From: Chitinophaga sp. CB10
GTDB taxonomy: Bacteria > Bacteroidota > Bacteroidia > Chitinophagales > Chitinophagaceae
Assembly (NCBI GenBank): GCA_001870995.2
Contig: MLAV02000002.1
Location: 1 to 64,000, forward strand
Direction: 5' to 3'
DNA: 64,000 bases
Positions within the stretch are counted from its first letter, which is position 1; every line of letters starts with the position of its first letter. The position numbers were made by a program, and so were the translations under genes. Of the stretch, positions 18,401 to 25,100 are shown in pieces. The notes below the pieces were generated by a model that searched no databases, was not told where the DNA came from, and saw only the letters and a program-made list of their open reading frames with translations.

Positions 18401-18692
18401 TCAGGAACGTGACCAGCGCGGCGTTTTCCGCTTTGATGGTCACCGGCTTTGCATGACGGAGCAGTTCCCTGTCATAGAAAAAAAGGTAGCCTGTTTGTTG
18501 CTTCACGGCGCTGAAAACCTCTTCCAGCGGCGCATTTTTAACGGACACGGTCACCGGTTGGGCAAATGCGGAGGCAGATACCTTCAGGGTCGCCACCAGC
18601 ATCAGAAAAACTGTCAATCGCATAGTAAGTGCAATTTTGGTTGAGTGAAGTCCGGGCATAGAGAGGACTTTACCATAAAAATTCAATTGCAT
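15411..18692 (-). CDS. STN-type SusC/RagA TonB-dependent receptor (signal transducing)
   Basis: The protein has 1093 residues. The leader is about 45 residues (ending SASAFAQ), followed by an STN (secretin/TonB N-terminal) domain at about 46-118 (NAPLEEVFSAVKQQTGYLF). A carboxypeptidase-regulatory-like domain (about 140-215), the DEAVVIGYGTTSKRN signature, a plug (about 225-340) and a barrel ending GVQFGF complete the chain. The STN domain marks receptors that report ligand binding to a periplasmic FecR protein. The upstream FecR and sigma genes supply exactly that relay, so this receptor both imports the ligand and signals its presence. The exact start is uncertain; ATGs at codons 12 and 24 also precede a hydrophobic segment. 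Confidence 0.96.
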   Translation of the reverse strand: MQLNFYGKVLSMPGLHSTKIALTMRLTVFLMLVATLKVSASAFAQPVTVSVKNAPLEEVFSAVKQQTGYLFFYDRELLRHAKPVTIKAENAALVTFLTTVFQERGLDFTIRDKTIFIRKKELPATPATPAELATPPQEERQTGVVKDAQGNPLIGVSVKIKGTLNGVTTNENGYFTLPAKAGDVLVLSYIGFETQTRPVDLKQQLYIVLKPQTASLDEAVVIGYGTTSKRNNTGSVSSIKASDIANQPVLDALSALQGRVSGVFINSSSGLPGSNFNVVLRGQSSLSGPNNPLYVIDGVPYYSEPLNTFTSANGNQSPLASINPADIERIDVLKDADATSIYGSRGGNGVILITTKKGKAGKAQANFNVYTGAGKVVNTVDMLSTPDYVAMRKEAFAHDNKSYTSESAPDITVWDQQKTTDWQKFIMGHTARITEAQGSLSGGTAQTQYLLSGTYHKETTVMPGSLGYQRAAGRLNINHSSLNNKFNINASVNYTSGKDNSLPTDLSIFYNLAPNYPLYDSVGKLYWTGNLQNPQAYLLRKSVVNTNMLLANTVLRYTILPGLNAKASLGYTRTDMDQMRITPDASLNPLTSTGSESYFGNSDISSYIIEPQLDYTKDIAKGTLQVLAGGTFQQTITNGKSVIATGFSSDALLEDQHAAGLVVPRPTVYAFYRYTSVFGRVNYNWEGKYIVNASFRRDGSTRFGPGYRFGNFGAVGAAWVFSKESFVNEDGFLSFGKLRASIGNSGNDHISDYQYLDAWSSTPYPYGGIPGLTPSRLPNSSYRWEENHKKEVGLELGFLDNRIMFNTNYYYNISDNQLVAYQLTPQVGFESITANLPASVMNSGWEFEVNTTNIKNKNFSWETGLNLSINKNKLKSFPGIESSTYKDIYVVGEPLSIVKGYQFLGIDPATGVPKFFSKTGAPTPAENDDYVILGKRAPDYFGGFSNTFKYKGFSLDFLLTFVKQEGPGLNYGYGTVVIGGPANQDLRALDRWHKPGDISSVPGATTADGSAAYRNYSLSTANWGDASFIRLKNASLRYDLSPFTKKWKLSSASVYVLGQNLFTITNYKGFDPETQGVVMPPLKSYTIGVQFGF

Positions 18693-18766
18693 AGATTTGC
18701 ATTTGTCTGGTTGAATAATTGGTATTAAGTATTAGCGTGCTTATGTCTGACGATCACCGGATGTTT

Positions 18767-18800
18767 ACCGGGGGTGGGTCCAAGCACCTCCGGTTTTTTT
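18767..18800 (+). terminator. plus-strand hairpin with T run between FecR and SusC genes
   Basis: A ten-position stem (18767-18776 with 18785-18794; ACCGGGGGTG/CACCTCCGGT, one G-T pairing) is followed by seven T. It is an intrinsic terminator only on the plus strand, where no gene ends, so it would block antisense transcription into the FecR region. On the minus strand it forms a hairpin in the 154-base FecR-SusC leader. Confidence 0.55.
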
Positions 18801-18846
18801 ATCCGATGTGACCACAATAGTTGGTTTTTACATCTTGCTGTATTTA

Positions 18847-20007
18847 TTATGGCTCTACAATTATATTTCTTCCTTCGACGCTGAAATGCAGTCCGGTGGC
18901 TTGTAAGCCGTCCAGCACGTCCGCAAGTGGCAGACGGCGTTGTATTTCGCCCTGGAACCGTTTTGCCGGGATGTCGCCTTTATACACAATATTCACATCG
19001 TACCACCTGGCCAGTTGCCGCATGACGGCAGGGATGTCGGCGTCCTGGAAATAGAAGGCGGATCGTTTCCAGGCGAGTGCGGCGGTAGTATCAGCGCGGC
19101 TTACGTTGATCTGGTCGGCAGCGTTGACCATGGCCTGTTGCCCGGGTTTGAGCAGGGCGGCATTGGCGCCGGAGCGCACGCGTACGGCGCCGCTGACCAG
19201 CGTTGTTTTGATGCCGGCTTCGTCCGTATAGGCGTTGATGTTAAAATCCGTACCCAGTACATCGATGGTGGTATTACCGGGCGTTTTTACCCGGAAAGGC
19301 CACTGCGGGTGTGCGGCCACCTCAAAGTAGGCCTCTCCTGTGATGGTTACTTCTCTATTATTTTGGGAGAAAGATATAGGGTAGGTGATGGCAGAGGCAG
19401 CGTTTAGCCAAACATTCGTCCCATCGGGCAGCCGTAATCGGAATTGGCCGCCTCGTGGAGTGGTAAGCGTATTAAACGCCCCTTCGCCGGCAGGCTGCTG
19501 CGCGGCGTATTGCAGGCTGCCGTTTTGTAATTGCGCGATGCTGCCCTGTTGGTGCAACGTCTGGTTGGCGGCGCTGTCCAGCGGGATGGTAGAACCATCC
19601 GCCAGCGTGAGCGTGGCTTTGGTGGTCCCCGGCAGGATGGCCACGGATGTTACAGCCGGCGCAGGGCTTTGTTTATGGCGTGGCTGCAGGTAAATGCCCA
19701 CGGCGATCAGCAGGGCGATGGCTGCGGCGGCGCTCCACCAGTACAGGCGGCGGTAGCGGGTGTTGGAGGCAGCGGGATAATGCCGGTCCCGGAAAGTTTC
19801 CCAACCGGCATTCGCATCAAAATGGCGGTATTGCTGCAATTTCCCCTGCAAATATCCGGCATTGGTCCACTGCTCAAATAAGGCACGGTTTTCCGGCGCG
19901 GCATGTATCCATTCCTGCAGCGCGGCATGTTCCGCTTCCGTTAAAGTATTTTGCTGGTACCCGTATATGAGGTAGGCAATCCGTTGTGAAAAAATATGAT
20001 CCTCCAT
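18847..20007 (-). CDS. FecR-family anti-sigma factor
   Basis: The protein has 386 residues. The cytoplasmic N-terminal part (about 1-85) has the FecR-type ENRALFEQWTNAG segment that holds the sigma factor. One membrane helix follows at about 88-106 (WWSAAAAIALLIAVGIYL). The periplasmic FecR domain (about 150-290, RGGQFRLRLPDGTNVWLNAAS...GEAYFEVA) and a C-terminal DUF4974-like domain (about 310-386, FQDADIPAVMRQLARWYDVNI) complete it. It sits between the sigma-factor gene and the STN receptor, and should release or activate the sigma factor when the receptor is loaded. Confidence 0.95.
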   Translation of the reverse strand: MEDHIFSQRIAYLIYGYQQNTLTEAEHAALQEWIHAAPENRALFEQWTNAGYLQGKLQQYRHFDANAGWETFRDRHYPAASNTRYRRLYWWSAAAAIALLIAVGIYLQPRHKQSPAPAVTSVAILPGTTKATLTLADGSTIPLDSAANQTLHQQGSIAQLQNGSLQYAAQQPAGEGAFNTLTTPRGGQFRLRLPDGTNVWLNAASAITYPISFSQNNREVTITGEAYFEVAAHPQWPFRVKTPGNTTIDVLGTDFNINAYTDEAGIKTTLVSGAVRVRSGANAALLKPGQQAMVNAADQINVSRADTTAALAWKRSAFYFQDADIPAVMRQLARWYDVNIVYKGDIPAKRFQGEIQRRLPLADVLDGLQATGLHFSVEGRNIIVEP

Positions 20008-20115
20008 GTTCTTAACCCCGTGCGTACGCTACATTTACCATAAAAACAAGAAAACTATATTTTCGATTAAAGGAAAGGACGACTTTTTTTAAATTTTTTT
20101 TCCGCGGCAACCGGA

Positions 20116-20727
20116 TTAGTGATAATAGTAATATTTAACCAGCGCGATATAAATGCCCAGCATGGGCAGCATGTTCTTTTTGAGGAGGCTGCTCCGGATC
20201 AGTTTCAGCGCCCGCAGCTTTTGGGCCCGGACGGTATTGTAGGAGATTTGCAGCGCGTCGGCGATTTCGTCGTTCTTCTTTCCTTCCAGGTAACTCATTT
20301 TGAAAATGCGCTTGCATTGCCCCGGGAGGGCTTCTATCTCATTATATAAATGTGTAATAATTTCGGTTTCCGCTACCAGTGGATCAAAGCCGGCATCGGC
20401 ATGGCTTTGCAGGTAGGTGAATTCTTTTTCCCGGAGGGTGAGCCGCTCCCTGCTTTTCAGGAAATTGAGGCAGGCGTTTTTGGTAGCGATAAAAAGGAAG
20501 GCTTTGATGGCGGAAGCGGATTGAAAATCGGCCCGTTTATGCCAGAGTTTGGAAAAAGATTCCTGCACGAGGTCTTCCGCCTCCTGGGTATCCTGCACGA
20601 TGCTGTTGGCGAAATAGCAGAGCGCTTTGTAGTGTTGATGGAATAAGAACTGAAATGCGGATTGTTCGCCGGCAGCAAGATTTTTTAATAATACCTGTTC
20701 CTGTTGTAGATACTCCCCCATTATCAC
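20116..20727 (-). CDS. ECF RNA polymerase sigma factor
   Basis: The protein has 203 residues. Region 2 lies at about 25-90 (HYKALCYFANSIVQDTQEAE, then DLVQESFSKLWHK), and region 4 at about 140-190 (MSYLEGKKNDEIADALQISY, then NTVRAQKLRALKLIR). It fits the Bacteroidota expansion group of ECF factors that pair with FecR anti-sigmas. It is the first gene of the minus-strand locus, 108 bases ahead of FecR, and is expected to drive the downstream SusC/SusD/TlpA genes. The C-terminal end after LLKKN is hydrophobic and slightly longer than the minimal family. Confidence 0.95.
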   Translation of the reverse strand: MIMGEYLQQEQVLLKNLAAGEQSAFQFLFHQHYKALCYFANSIVQDTQEAEDLVQESFSKLWHKRADFQSASAIKAFLFIATKNACLNFLKSRERLTLREKEFTYLQSHADAGFDPLVAETEIITHLYNEIEALPGQCKRIFKMSYLEGKKNDEIADALQISYNTVRAQKLRALKLIRSSLLKKNMLPMLGIYIALVKYYYYH

Positions 20728-20831
20728 TGAAAACGCTCCCTTTGGTGAATGGCTTATCAGGATAAAAATAGAGAAAAAAGGTGATTAAAATAGGGGTCTG
20801 GGTGGAAATTAGGGGTAATTTTATACCAGTT

Positions 20832-21569
20832 ATGAAAAATCCAAAATGGCATAAAGATGAGATCATCCTGGCGTTAGACCTATACTTTTCGCCAGACCGG
20901 GGAAGTATTGATAGCAAGAATCCAAAGATTCATGCTTTAAGTAAAACATTAAACAACCTCCCCCTTTTTGAAGCTAAGCCTGACGAAAATAAATTCCGAA
21001 ATGTAAATGCTGTTGCGTTGAAATTAGCCAATTTTACGGCTTTTGATGAAAATTATCCTGGCAAAGGGTTAACGCGAGGGTCGAAATTGGATGGGGAACT
21101 ATTTAATTATTTTAAGTCGAGGCGAAAAGAATTAAAGGACTAGGCACAAGAGATCATAGCACTGGCTTCCGATGAAGAACTCCTAAATAAAATCAAGCTA
21201 ATAGAGGACGACGACTATGAAACTAAGAGCGTATGGGAAGGGCAGTCGATTTTGAAAGTGCACAAAGCTTATGAGCGCGACAAAAAAATTGTTGAAGCAA
21301 AGAAAAAAGAAGTACTCAAAAAGTTGGGTACACTTACATGCGAGGTTTGCGACTTCAATTTCAAAAACACATACGGAGATTGGGGAGATGGTTATATTGA
21401 ATGCCATCATAAACTGCCACTTGGCAAATTAAAAGTACGAACACTGACTAAGTTAAATGACCTTGCATTAGTATGCGCTAATTGCCATAGGATGCTGCAT
21501 AGGAGGATAGATGCATTGACAGTGGAGGGCTTGAAGATGCTACTTATCTCAAATAAAAATAAAGGTTAA
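20832..21569 (+). pseudogene. HNH endonuclease interrupted by an in-frame TAG
   Basis: One reading frame runs from the ATG at 20832 to the TAA at 21567-21569, broken only by TAG at 21141-21143 (after RRKELKD). After the stop it continues in the same frame with AQEIIALASDEELLNKIKLI. The C-terminal part is a McrA-like HNH nuclease: CEVC, then YIECHHKLPL, then LALVCANCHRMLH, giving two zinc CxxC pairs and the catalytic HH. The N-terminal part (WHKDEIILALDLYF...NVNAVALKLANF) is typical of modification-dependent HNH restriction proteins. A single base change would restore about 245 codons. The gene is AT-rich, unlike the sigma-factor gene beside it, so it was probably acquired and then inactivated. 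Confidence 0.85.
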
Positions 21570-21864
21570 CTTACCAGTTTATCTTTGAATGTCGTAATTG
21601 CCAAAAGCATTTCCTGCAAAGGTACCTGCTCAATTAAAGCAAGTTTATTCACCGCTATTTCTACTGCATCTGCATAATAGGCGCAGATGCATCAATTGGA
21701 AATACAAGCTGACGATTGGGACATGTAGGATTGGTTAATAAAAATAATCCATCCTCCATGGCTGCCGGCACTTCTTGCCAGCCCCTAAAACGAAAAAAAT
21801 CTCTAAGATCAGTTGAGGATAATTTAATTTCACCAAAGGTTTCATTTCCGAAAAGAGGGCGCAT
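21566..21864 (-). pseudogene. frameshifted small gene of unknown function
   Basis: The minus-strand frame from 21864 (MRPLFGNETFGEIKLSSTDL, then RDFFRFRGWQEVP...QLVFPIDASAP) stops early at TAG. Shifting by one base at about 21686-21689 continues it as YADAVEIAVNKLALIEQVPL, then QEMLLAITTFKDKLVS, to a TAA at 21566-21568. DASAP-DYADAV would be restored by one inserted G, so this is a one-base deletion. The combined product is about 99 residues and may itself be a truncated N-terminus of a longer family. Its stop overlaps that of the convergent HNH pseudogene. Confidence 0.55.
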
Positions 21865-21928
21865 AACAACAATTTATCCCCCTAAAATAATCCAAAAAAC
21901 CCTATCTCCCCTCCTGCTTAACAAATCA

Positions 21929-22683
21929 TTAAATCCCGCTCCTCCCCAACCGCTGCCAAACCCTCACCCACACCACCTGCCCATGCACAAACCTATCCTG
22001 CACTGCCGTTGCCTGATACTGGTTCGACCATATCACGGATAAAACCGTACTTTTTCCGGTATGCAGGCTGGTACTCATCAGCAGCCGGCTTTGATCAAAG
22101 TGATTGTGAACGATGCCACGTCCCGCATTAAACATTATCTCTTCCCCCCACCAAAAGAAAAGAAACGACCCGCGCGCAACTCCACCATACACATATACCT
22201 GAAGCGCCAGTTAAACCAGTTGTAATCCGCTGCATGGGCCGATACAGGCGTAAATACCCGCTCCTCCACGCGCAGGCGCTGCTGTACCTGCCATTTATTA
22301 CGTATATGCGTTACAGTTATTTCCTGGTAAGGCCGGTGTTCTACCTGCCGCAAGCGCGGACTCCGGAGAAAATACCCCACATGCGCAAAACCAGCATGGA
22401 CAGCTACGCTTTTACTCATTACACGATCCAGGCCTACCCGGGTATAGTAAAAAGTGCCCTTCAGATAGTTGTCGATGAGGCGGGAACCAGCATCAAACAA
22501 TACCGAATATTTGTCCGTCAACTTCCACTGGGCGCCGTACTCCGTCCATTGCTGGTATTGATGAACCACCTGCCTTTCCTGCGCATGCGAAATGCGCGGG
22601 ATACTCATTACAATCAGAACATTCATCCTTAATGCCAGTGTGGCAACTGCTTTGAAGAATGGCAGGTGGCCGGGGTTAAACAT
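21929..22683 (-). pseudogene. DUF2490 outer-membrane protein with frameshift in a G6 tract
   Basis: The frame starts at ATG 22681-22683, overlapping the previous stop as TAATG, which indicates translational coupling. It has a hydrophobic leader ending SHAQ, and beta-strand-rich DUF2490 sequence (QQWTEYGAQWKLTDKYSVLF, DAGSRLIDNYLKGTFYYTRV). At the six-G tract (22143-22148) the frame runs out with GGGKR and a stop, while the next frame continues EEIMFNAGRGIVHNHFDQSR to QRLGRSGI at 21929. Seven Gs (or four) would give one protein of about 250 residues, the usual DUF2490 length. This is either a real mutation, phase variation by slippage, or a sequencing error. Confidence 0.7.
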
Positions 22684-23165
22684 TACGGTGTAATACGATC
22701 CCATACTGCGTTGAGCGCTATGGCATCAAAAAAAGCAATCACTTTGACAATGCGGCCGCCTTTCATCTCCATGAACCAGGCATATGTGTTGTGATACGCC
22801 TGGCCATCCGCGGCCGTGGCAGCGCCGTCCCACAGGGCGACGACGGTATTGCCCCCGGCGTACAGCGCACGCACCGTCGGCACGATCTTCTTGCTGAGAC
22901 GCTGGTTGAGCGGCACGATGGCTTCATCGATGAATTGCCGGCGACTGGTATAGACTTTCGAAATCCGGCTGTTGCCCGTGATGGTCCATTCCACATCGTC
23001 CGCCAGCAGGTCGAAGATGACGCCGGCGCCACTGGCCCACTGCTCAAAGGCGGTGGCGATGATTTCCTTATTCCGGCTTTCCATGGTTGTTGCATTTTGC
23101 GCATGAGCGGTGGTAAAGCAGGCCAGCCACAAGGCGGCTATCCTGCAGATCTGTAGCCATTTCAT
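22683..23165 (-). CDS. secreted SnoaL/NTF2-like protein
   Basis: The protein has 160 residues with a signal peptide (ending FTTAHAQ). The mature part is an NTF2-like fold of the ketosteroid-isomerase/SnoaL type (NKEIIATAFEQWASGAGVIF, LLADDVEWTITGNSRISKVY, then HNTYAWFMEMKGGRIVKV). The function within this large superfamily cannot be assigned. Its stop overlaps the DUF2490 start (TAATG), and a remnant of another minus-strand gene ends 15 bases upstream, so it was formerly the middle of a three-gene operon. Confidence 0.8.
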   Translation of the reverse strand: MKWLQICRIAALWLACFTTAHAQNATTMESRNKEIIATAFEQWASGAGVIFDLLADDVEWTITGNSRISKVYTSRRQFIDEAIVPLNQRLSKKIVPTVRALYAGGNTVVALWDGAATAADGQAYHNTYAWFMEMKGGRIVKVIAFFDAIALNAVWDRITP

Positions 23166-23997
23166 GGTTTCCGTTTATGATCAGATAGTATTAGTCCACG
23201 CTTTTTCCTGGGTTTCTTTCAGCATATCTTCCACGAACTTCGGCACCAGCTACCGGGTAAAAAAGCAAAACAACCTGCAGCTTACCCTGCAAAAAAATGA
23301 AATCGATCTCCAGAATCAACGCCTCAGCAGGCTGGTGGCGGAAAAAGAATGGCTGCTGAAAGAGCTGCACCACCGCGTAAAGAACAACCTGCAGATTGTG
23401 ATCAGCCTGCTCAATATACAATCGTACTACCTGGAAGATAAAGCGGCCATCCGCGCAATCCGAGATACGCAGCAGCGGGTACACTCCATGTCCCTCATTC
23501 ACAAAAAGCTCTATCTAAGCGAACAGGTGAACATGATTTACATGCCTGACTATCTCGCCGAGCTGGTGAACGACCTGAAGGAAAGCTTTGGCGTGAGCCA
23601 CAAGATCCGGTTTGACGTGCAGGTGGAGGAGCTGCTGATGGACGCCACGCAGGCAGTTCCCCTGGGGCTGATCATCAACGAGGCGGTGACCAATTGCGTC
23701 AAATACGCCTTTCCGGACAATCAACCCGGCACTGTACTGGTACAAATGAGGAAAACGGGAGGGGATACACTGCGTGTAACCATAGCCGATAATGGGGTTG
23801 GCCTGCCGGCAGATGTGAGCGCCGGCTTTGAAAACTCCCTCGGGATGAATATTATCCAGGGGCTGAGCGGGGACCTGGATGGGCGCTGCAAAATTGAAAC
23901 AGCCTCCGGGACGAGCATTACGGTAGAATTTCCGCATAGCGGCGATACTAAAAAGTCCGGACTGCGCCCGGACTTTCAACAAACAAACAATATTTAG
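23164..23997 (+). pseudogene. 5'-truncated HisKA_2-type sensor histidine kinase
   Basis: From about 23250 the frame encodes a coiled segment (KKQNNLQLTLQKNEIDLQNQ) and a HisKA_2 dimerisation box with the phospho-acceptor (LLKELHHRVKNNLQIVISLL). A HATPase domain follows, with NEAVTNCVKYAF, DNGVGLP and the G2-like GMNIIQGLSGDL. Full-length relatives carry several hundred residues of TPR repeats and a membrane helix before this point. Here only about 28 unrelated residues precede it, and on the opposite strand they coincide with the tail of another gene. The sensor part was therefore deleted. A truncated cytoplasmic kinase could still be made from the ATG at 23164, but no input domain remains. 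Confidence 0.75.
23181..23249 (-). pseudogene. 3' remnant of a lost minus-strand gene
   Basis: On the minus strand 22 codons (LVPKFVEDMLKETQEKA, then WTNTI) run to a TGA at 23181-23183, only 15 bases ahead of the NTF2-like start, an operon-like spacing. The frame is closed by a stop immediately upstream (23250-23252), right where recognisable histidine-kinase sequence begins on the plus strand. The fragment is short, so the evidence is the combination of spacing, composition and the neighbouring truncation. Confidence 0.4.
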
Positions 23998-24030
23998 GAT
24001 CACTACACTTTTCAGGATGGAAGGCCGGCG

Positions 24031-24453
24031 CTATTCGCCATTCAAACGGTCTTTCTGCTGCTGGCGACCGTCGCGGGTATTTTTCTGTACTGCAATGGCA
24101 GCAAACAAACTGAGGACGTACGACATGGCATAGAATCCCTTTTCACTTTTGGTGAGCGTCGCATTCCACAAACCAACCGTCAGCAGTACGATGGCCAGCA
24201 GGGTGGAAAACCAGGCCAGGCCGTAGTAGATACTGGTTACAGGAATCCCTTCCAGCTGGTCCCTCACTGATTTTTGCACGGAAACAGCGGCGAACAAACC
24301 AAACATAAGTACGGTGAAATAATAGCCTTTTTCATTGAGCGCCATGTCCACATTTGCCAGTCCGATGATGTAAGCGCTTACGCCGGCAATTAAGGATACC
24401 CAGGCAGCGGCTACGAAGGCGGCAGAAGGTTGTTGCTGATTTCTTTGTTCCAT
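24031..24453 (-). CDS. YiaA/YiaB-family inner-membrane protein
   Basis: The protein has 140 residues and four predicted membrane helices in two repeated pairs (SLIAGVSAYIIGLANVDMAL, FTVLMFGLFAAVSVQKSVRD, then a second copy with LAIVLLTVGLWNATL and YVLSLFAAIAVQKNTRD). That internal repeat is characteristic of YiaAB proteins. The biochemical role is unknown; members are often stress-linked. Upstream lie a TAGCTTTG -7 element (24473-24480) and a perfect FNR-like palindrome. The next gene upstream encodes a Crp/Fnr regulator, so control by it is likely. Confidence 0.9.
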   Translation of the reverse strand: MEQRNQQQPSAAFVAAAWVSLIAGVSAYIIGLANVDMALNEKGYYFTVLMFGLFAAVSVQKSVRDQLEGIPVTSIYYGLAWFSTLLAIVLLTVGLWNATLTKSEKGFYAMSYVLSLFAAIAVQKNTRDGRQQQKDRLNGE

Positions 24454-24472
24454 AGTGGTAATTTTGATGGTA

Positions 24473-24480
24473 CAAAGCTA
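24473..24480 (-). promoter_or_regulatory. -7 element of the yiaA-like gene
   Basis: The minus strand reads TAGCTTTG, an exact match to the Bacteroidota TAnnTTTG element, about 20 bases before the start codon. No TTTG -33 element lies at the usual distance; instead the FNR-like palindrome is centred near -41 from the expected start of transcription. Confidence 0.55.
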
Positions 24481-24500
24481 TCAGCAGGTAAGGGCAAATC

Positions 24501-24518
24501 TTTTGACTTTAGTCAAAA
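24501..24518. promoter_or_regulatory. FNR/Crp-type operator
   Basis: TTTTGACTTTAGTCAAAA is a perfect 8+8 palindrome with a two-base spacer. Its TTGAC-N4-GTCAA core has the geometry of FNR-family sites. The neighbouring regulator has a recognition helix QETLSR with the E..SR pattern that reads TTGA in FNR. The position relative to the -7 element fits a class II activator site. Confidence 0.6.
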
Positions 24519-24534
24519 AGCGGTTTAGTAAATG

Positions 24535-25098
24535 TTAAAGGCGGCTGCGCACCCTGCTCAGCGTTTCCTGGGAAATCCCCAGGTAGGAAGCAATATACCC
24601 CAAAGGCACTTTCTCAATGATATGCGGCGATTCGGCCAGCAGCTGCTCATAGCGCTCTGTAGCCGTTTTGAAATGCGCGTTTACAAAGCGTTCCTCCAAA
24701 CGGATATAATACCGCTCGTACGACATTCGTACCAGCCTTTCCATATCGTGATGCTTATTCATCAGCGCCGTGAGCGCCTCCTTCGTGATGGCCCAGAGGA
24801 CCGTCCCATCCATCAGCTGGATATTTTCCACTGCCGGCTGCCCGGTGATAAAGCTGTGGAAGGATGTTACAAAGTCGCTCTCAAACCCGAACCAGTGCGT
24901 CACCTCCTTCCCATCCTGGTTGTAGAAGCCGCGCAAGCTACCTGTTTCAATAAAATACAGGTGCCTGCATACTCTTCCTTCTGTAATCAGTAATTCGTTT
25001 TTTGGCAGTACCATGCGGGTGAGGCTGGCCTCCAAATCATTGCGCGCTTCCTCCCCGATCTGGTGGATTTTAGTCAGCTGCGCCAGTAAGCTTTCCAT
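24535..25098 (-). CDS. Crp/Fnr-family transcriptional regulator
   Basis: The protein has 187 residues. The N-terminal cyclic-nucleotide-binding-like fold (about 20-110) lacks the arginine/glutamate pocket expected for cAMP, and no iron-sulfur cysteine cluster is present. The C-terminal helix-turn-helix (about 145-187) has PLGYIASYLGISQETLSRVR. This length and the helix pattern fit the short Bacteroidota Crp/Fnr group. It lies three bases downstream of the WG/Sel1-repeat gene and so is co-transcribed with it, and upstream of the YiaA gene, from which it is separated by the palindrome it probably binds. Confidence 0.92.
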   Translation of the reverse strand: MESLLAQLTKIHQIGEEARNDLEASLTRMVLPKNELLITEGRVCRHLYFIETGSLRGFYNQDGKEVTHWFGFESDFVTSFHSFITGQPAVENIQLMDGTVLWAITKEALTALMNKHHDMERLVRMSYERYYIRLEERFVNAHFKTATERYEQLLAESPHIIEKVPLGYIASYLGISQETLSRVRSRL

Positions 25099-25100
25099 AT

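Noticed and set aside
7691..20727. Polysaccharide utilisation locus with glycoside hydrolases
   Set aside because: Two SusC/SusD pairs are present, but no hydrolase, lyase or sulfatase domain is encoded beside them, so a glycan target cannot be claimed.
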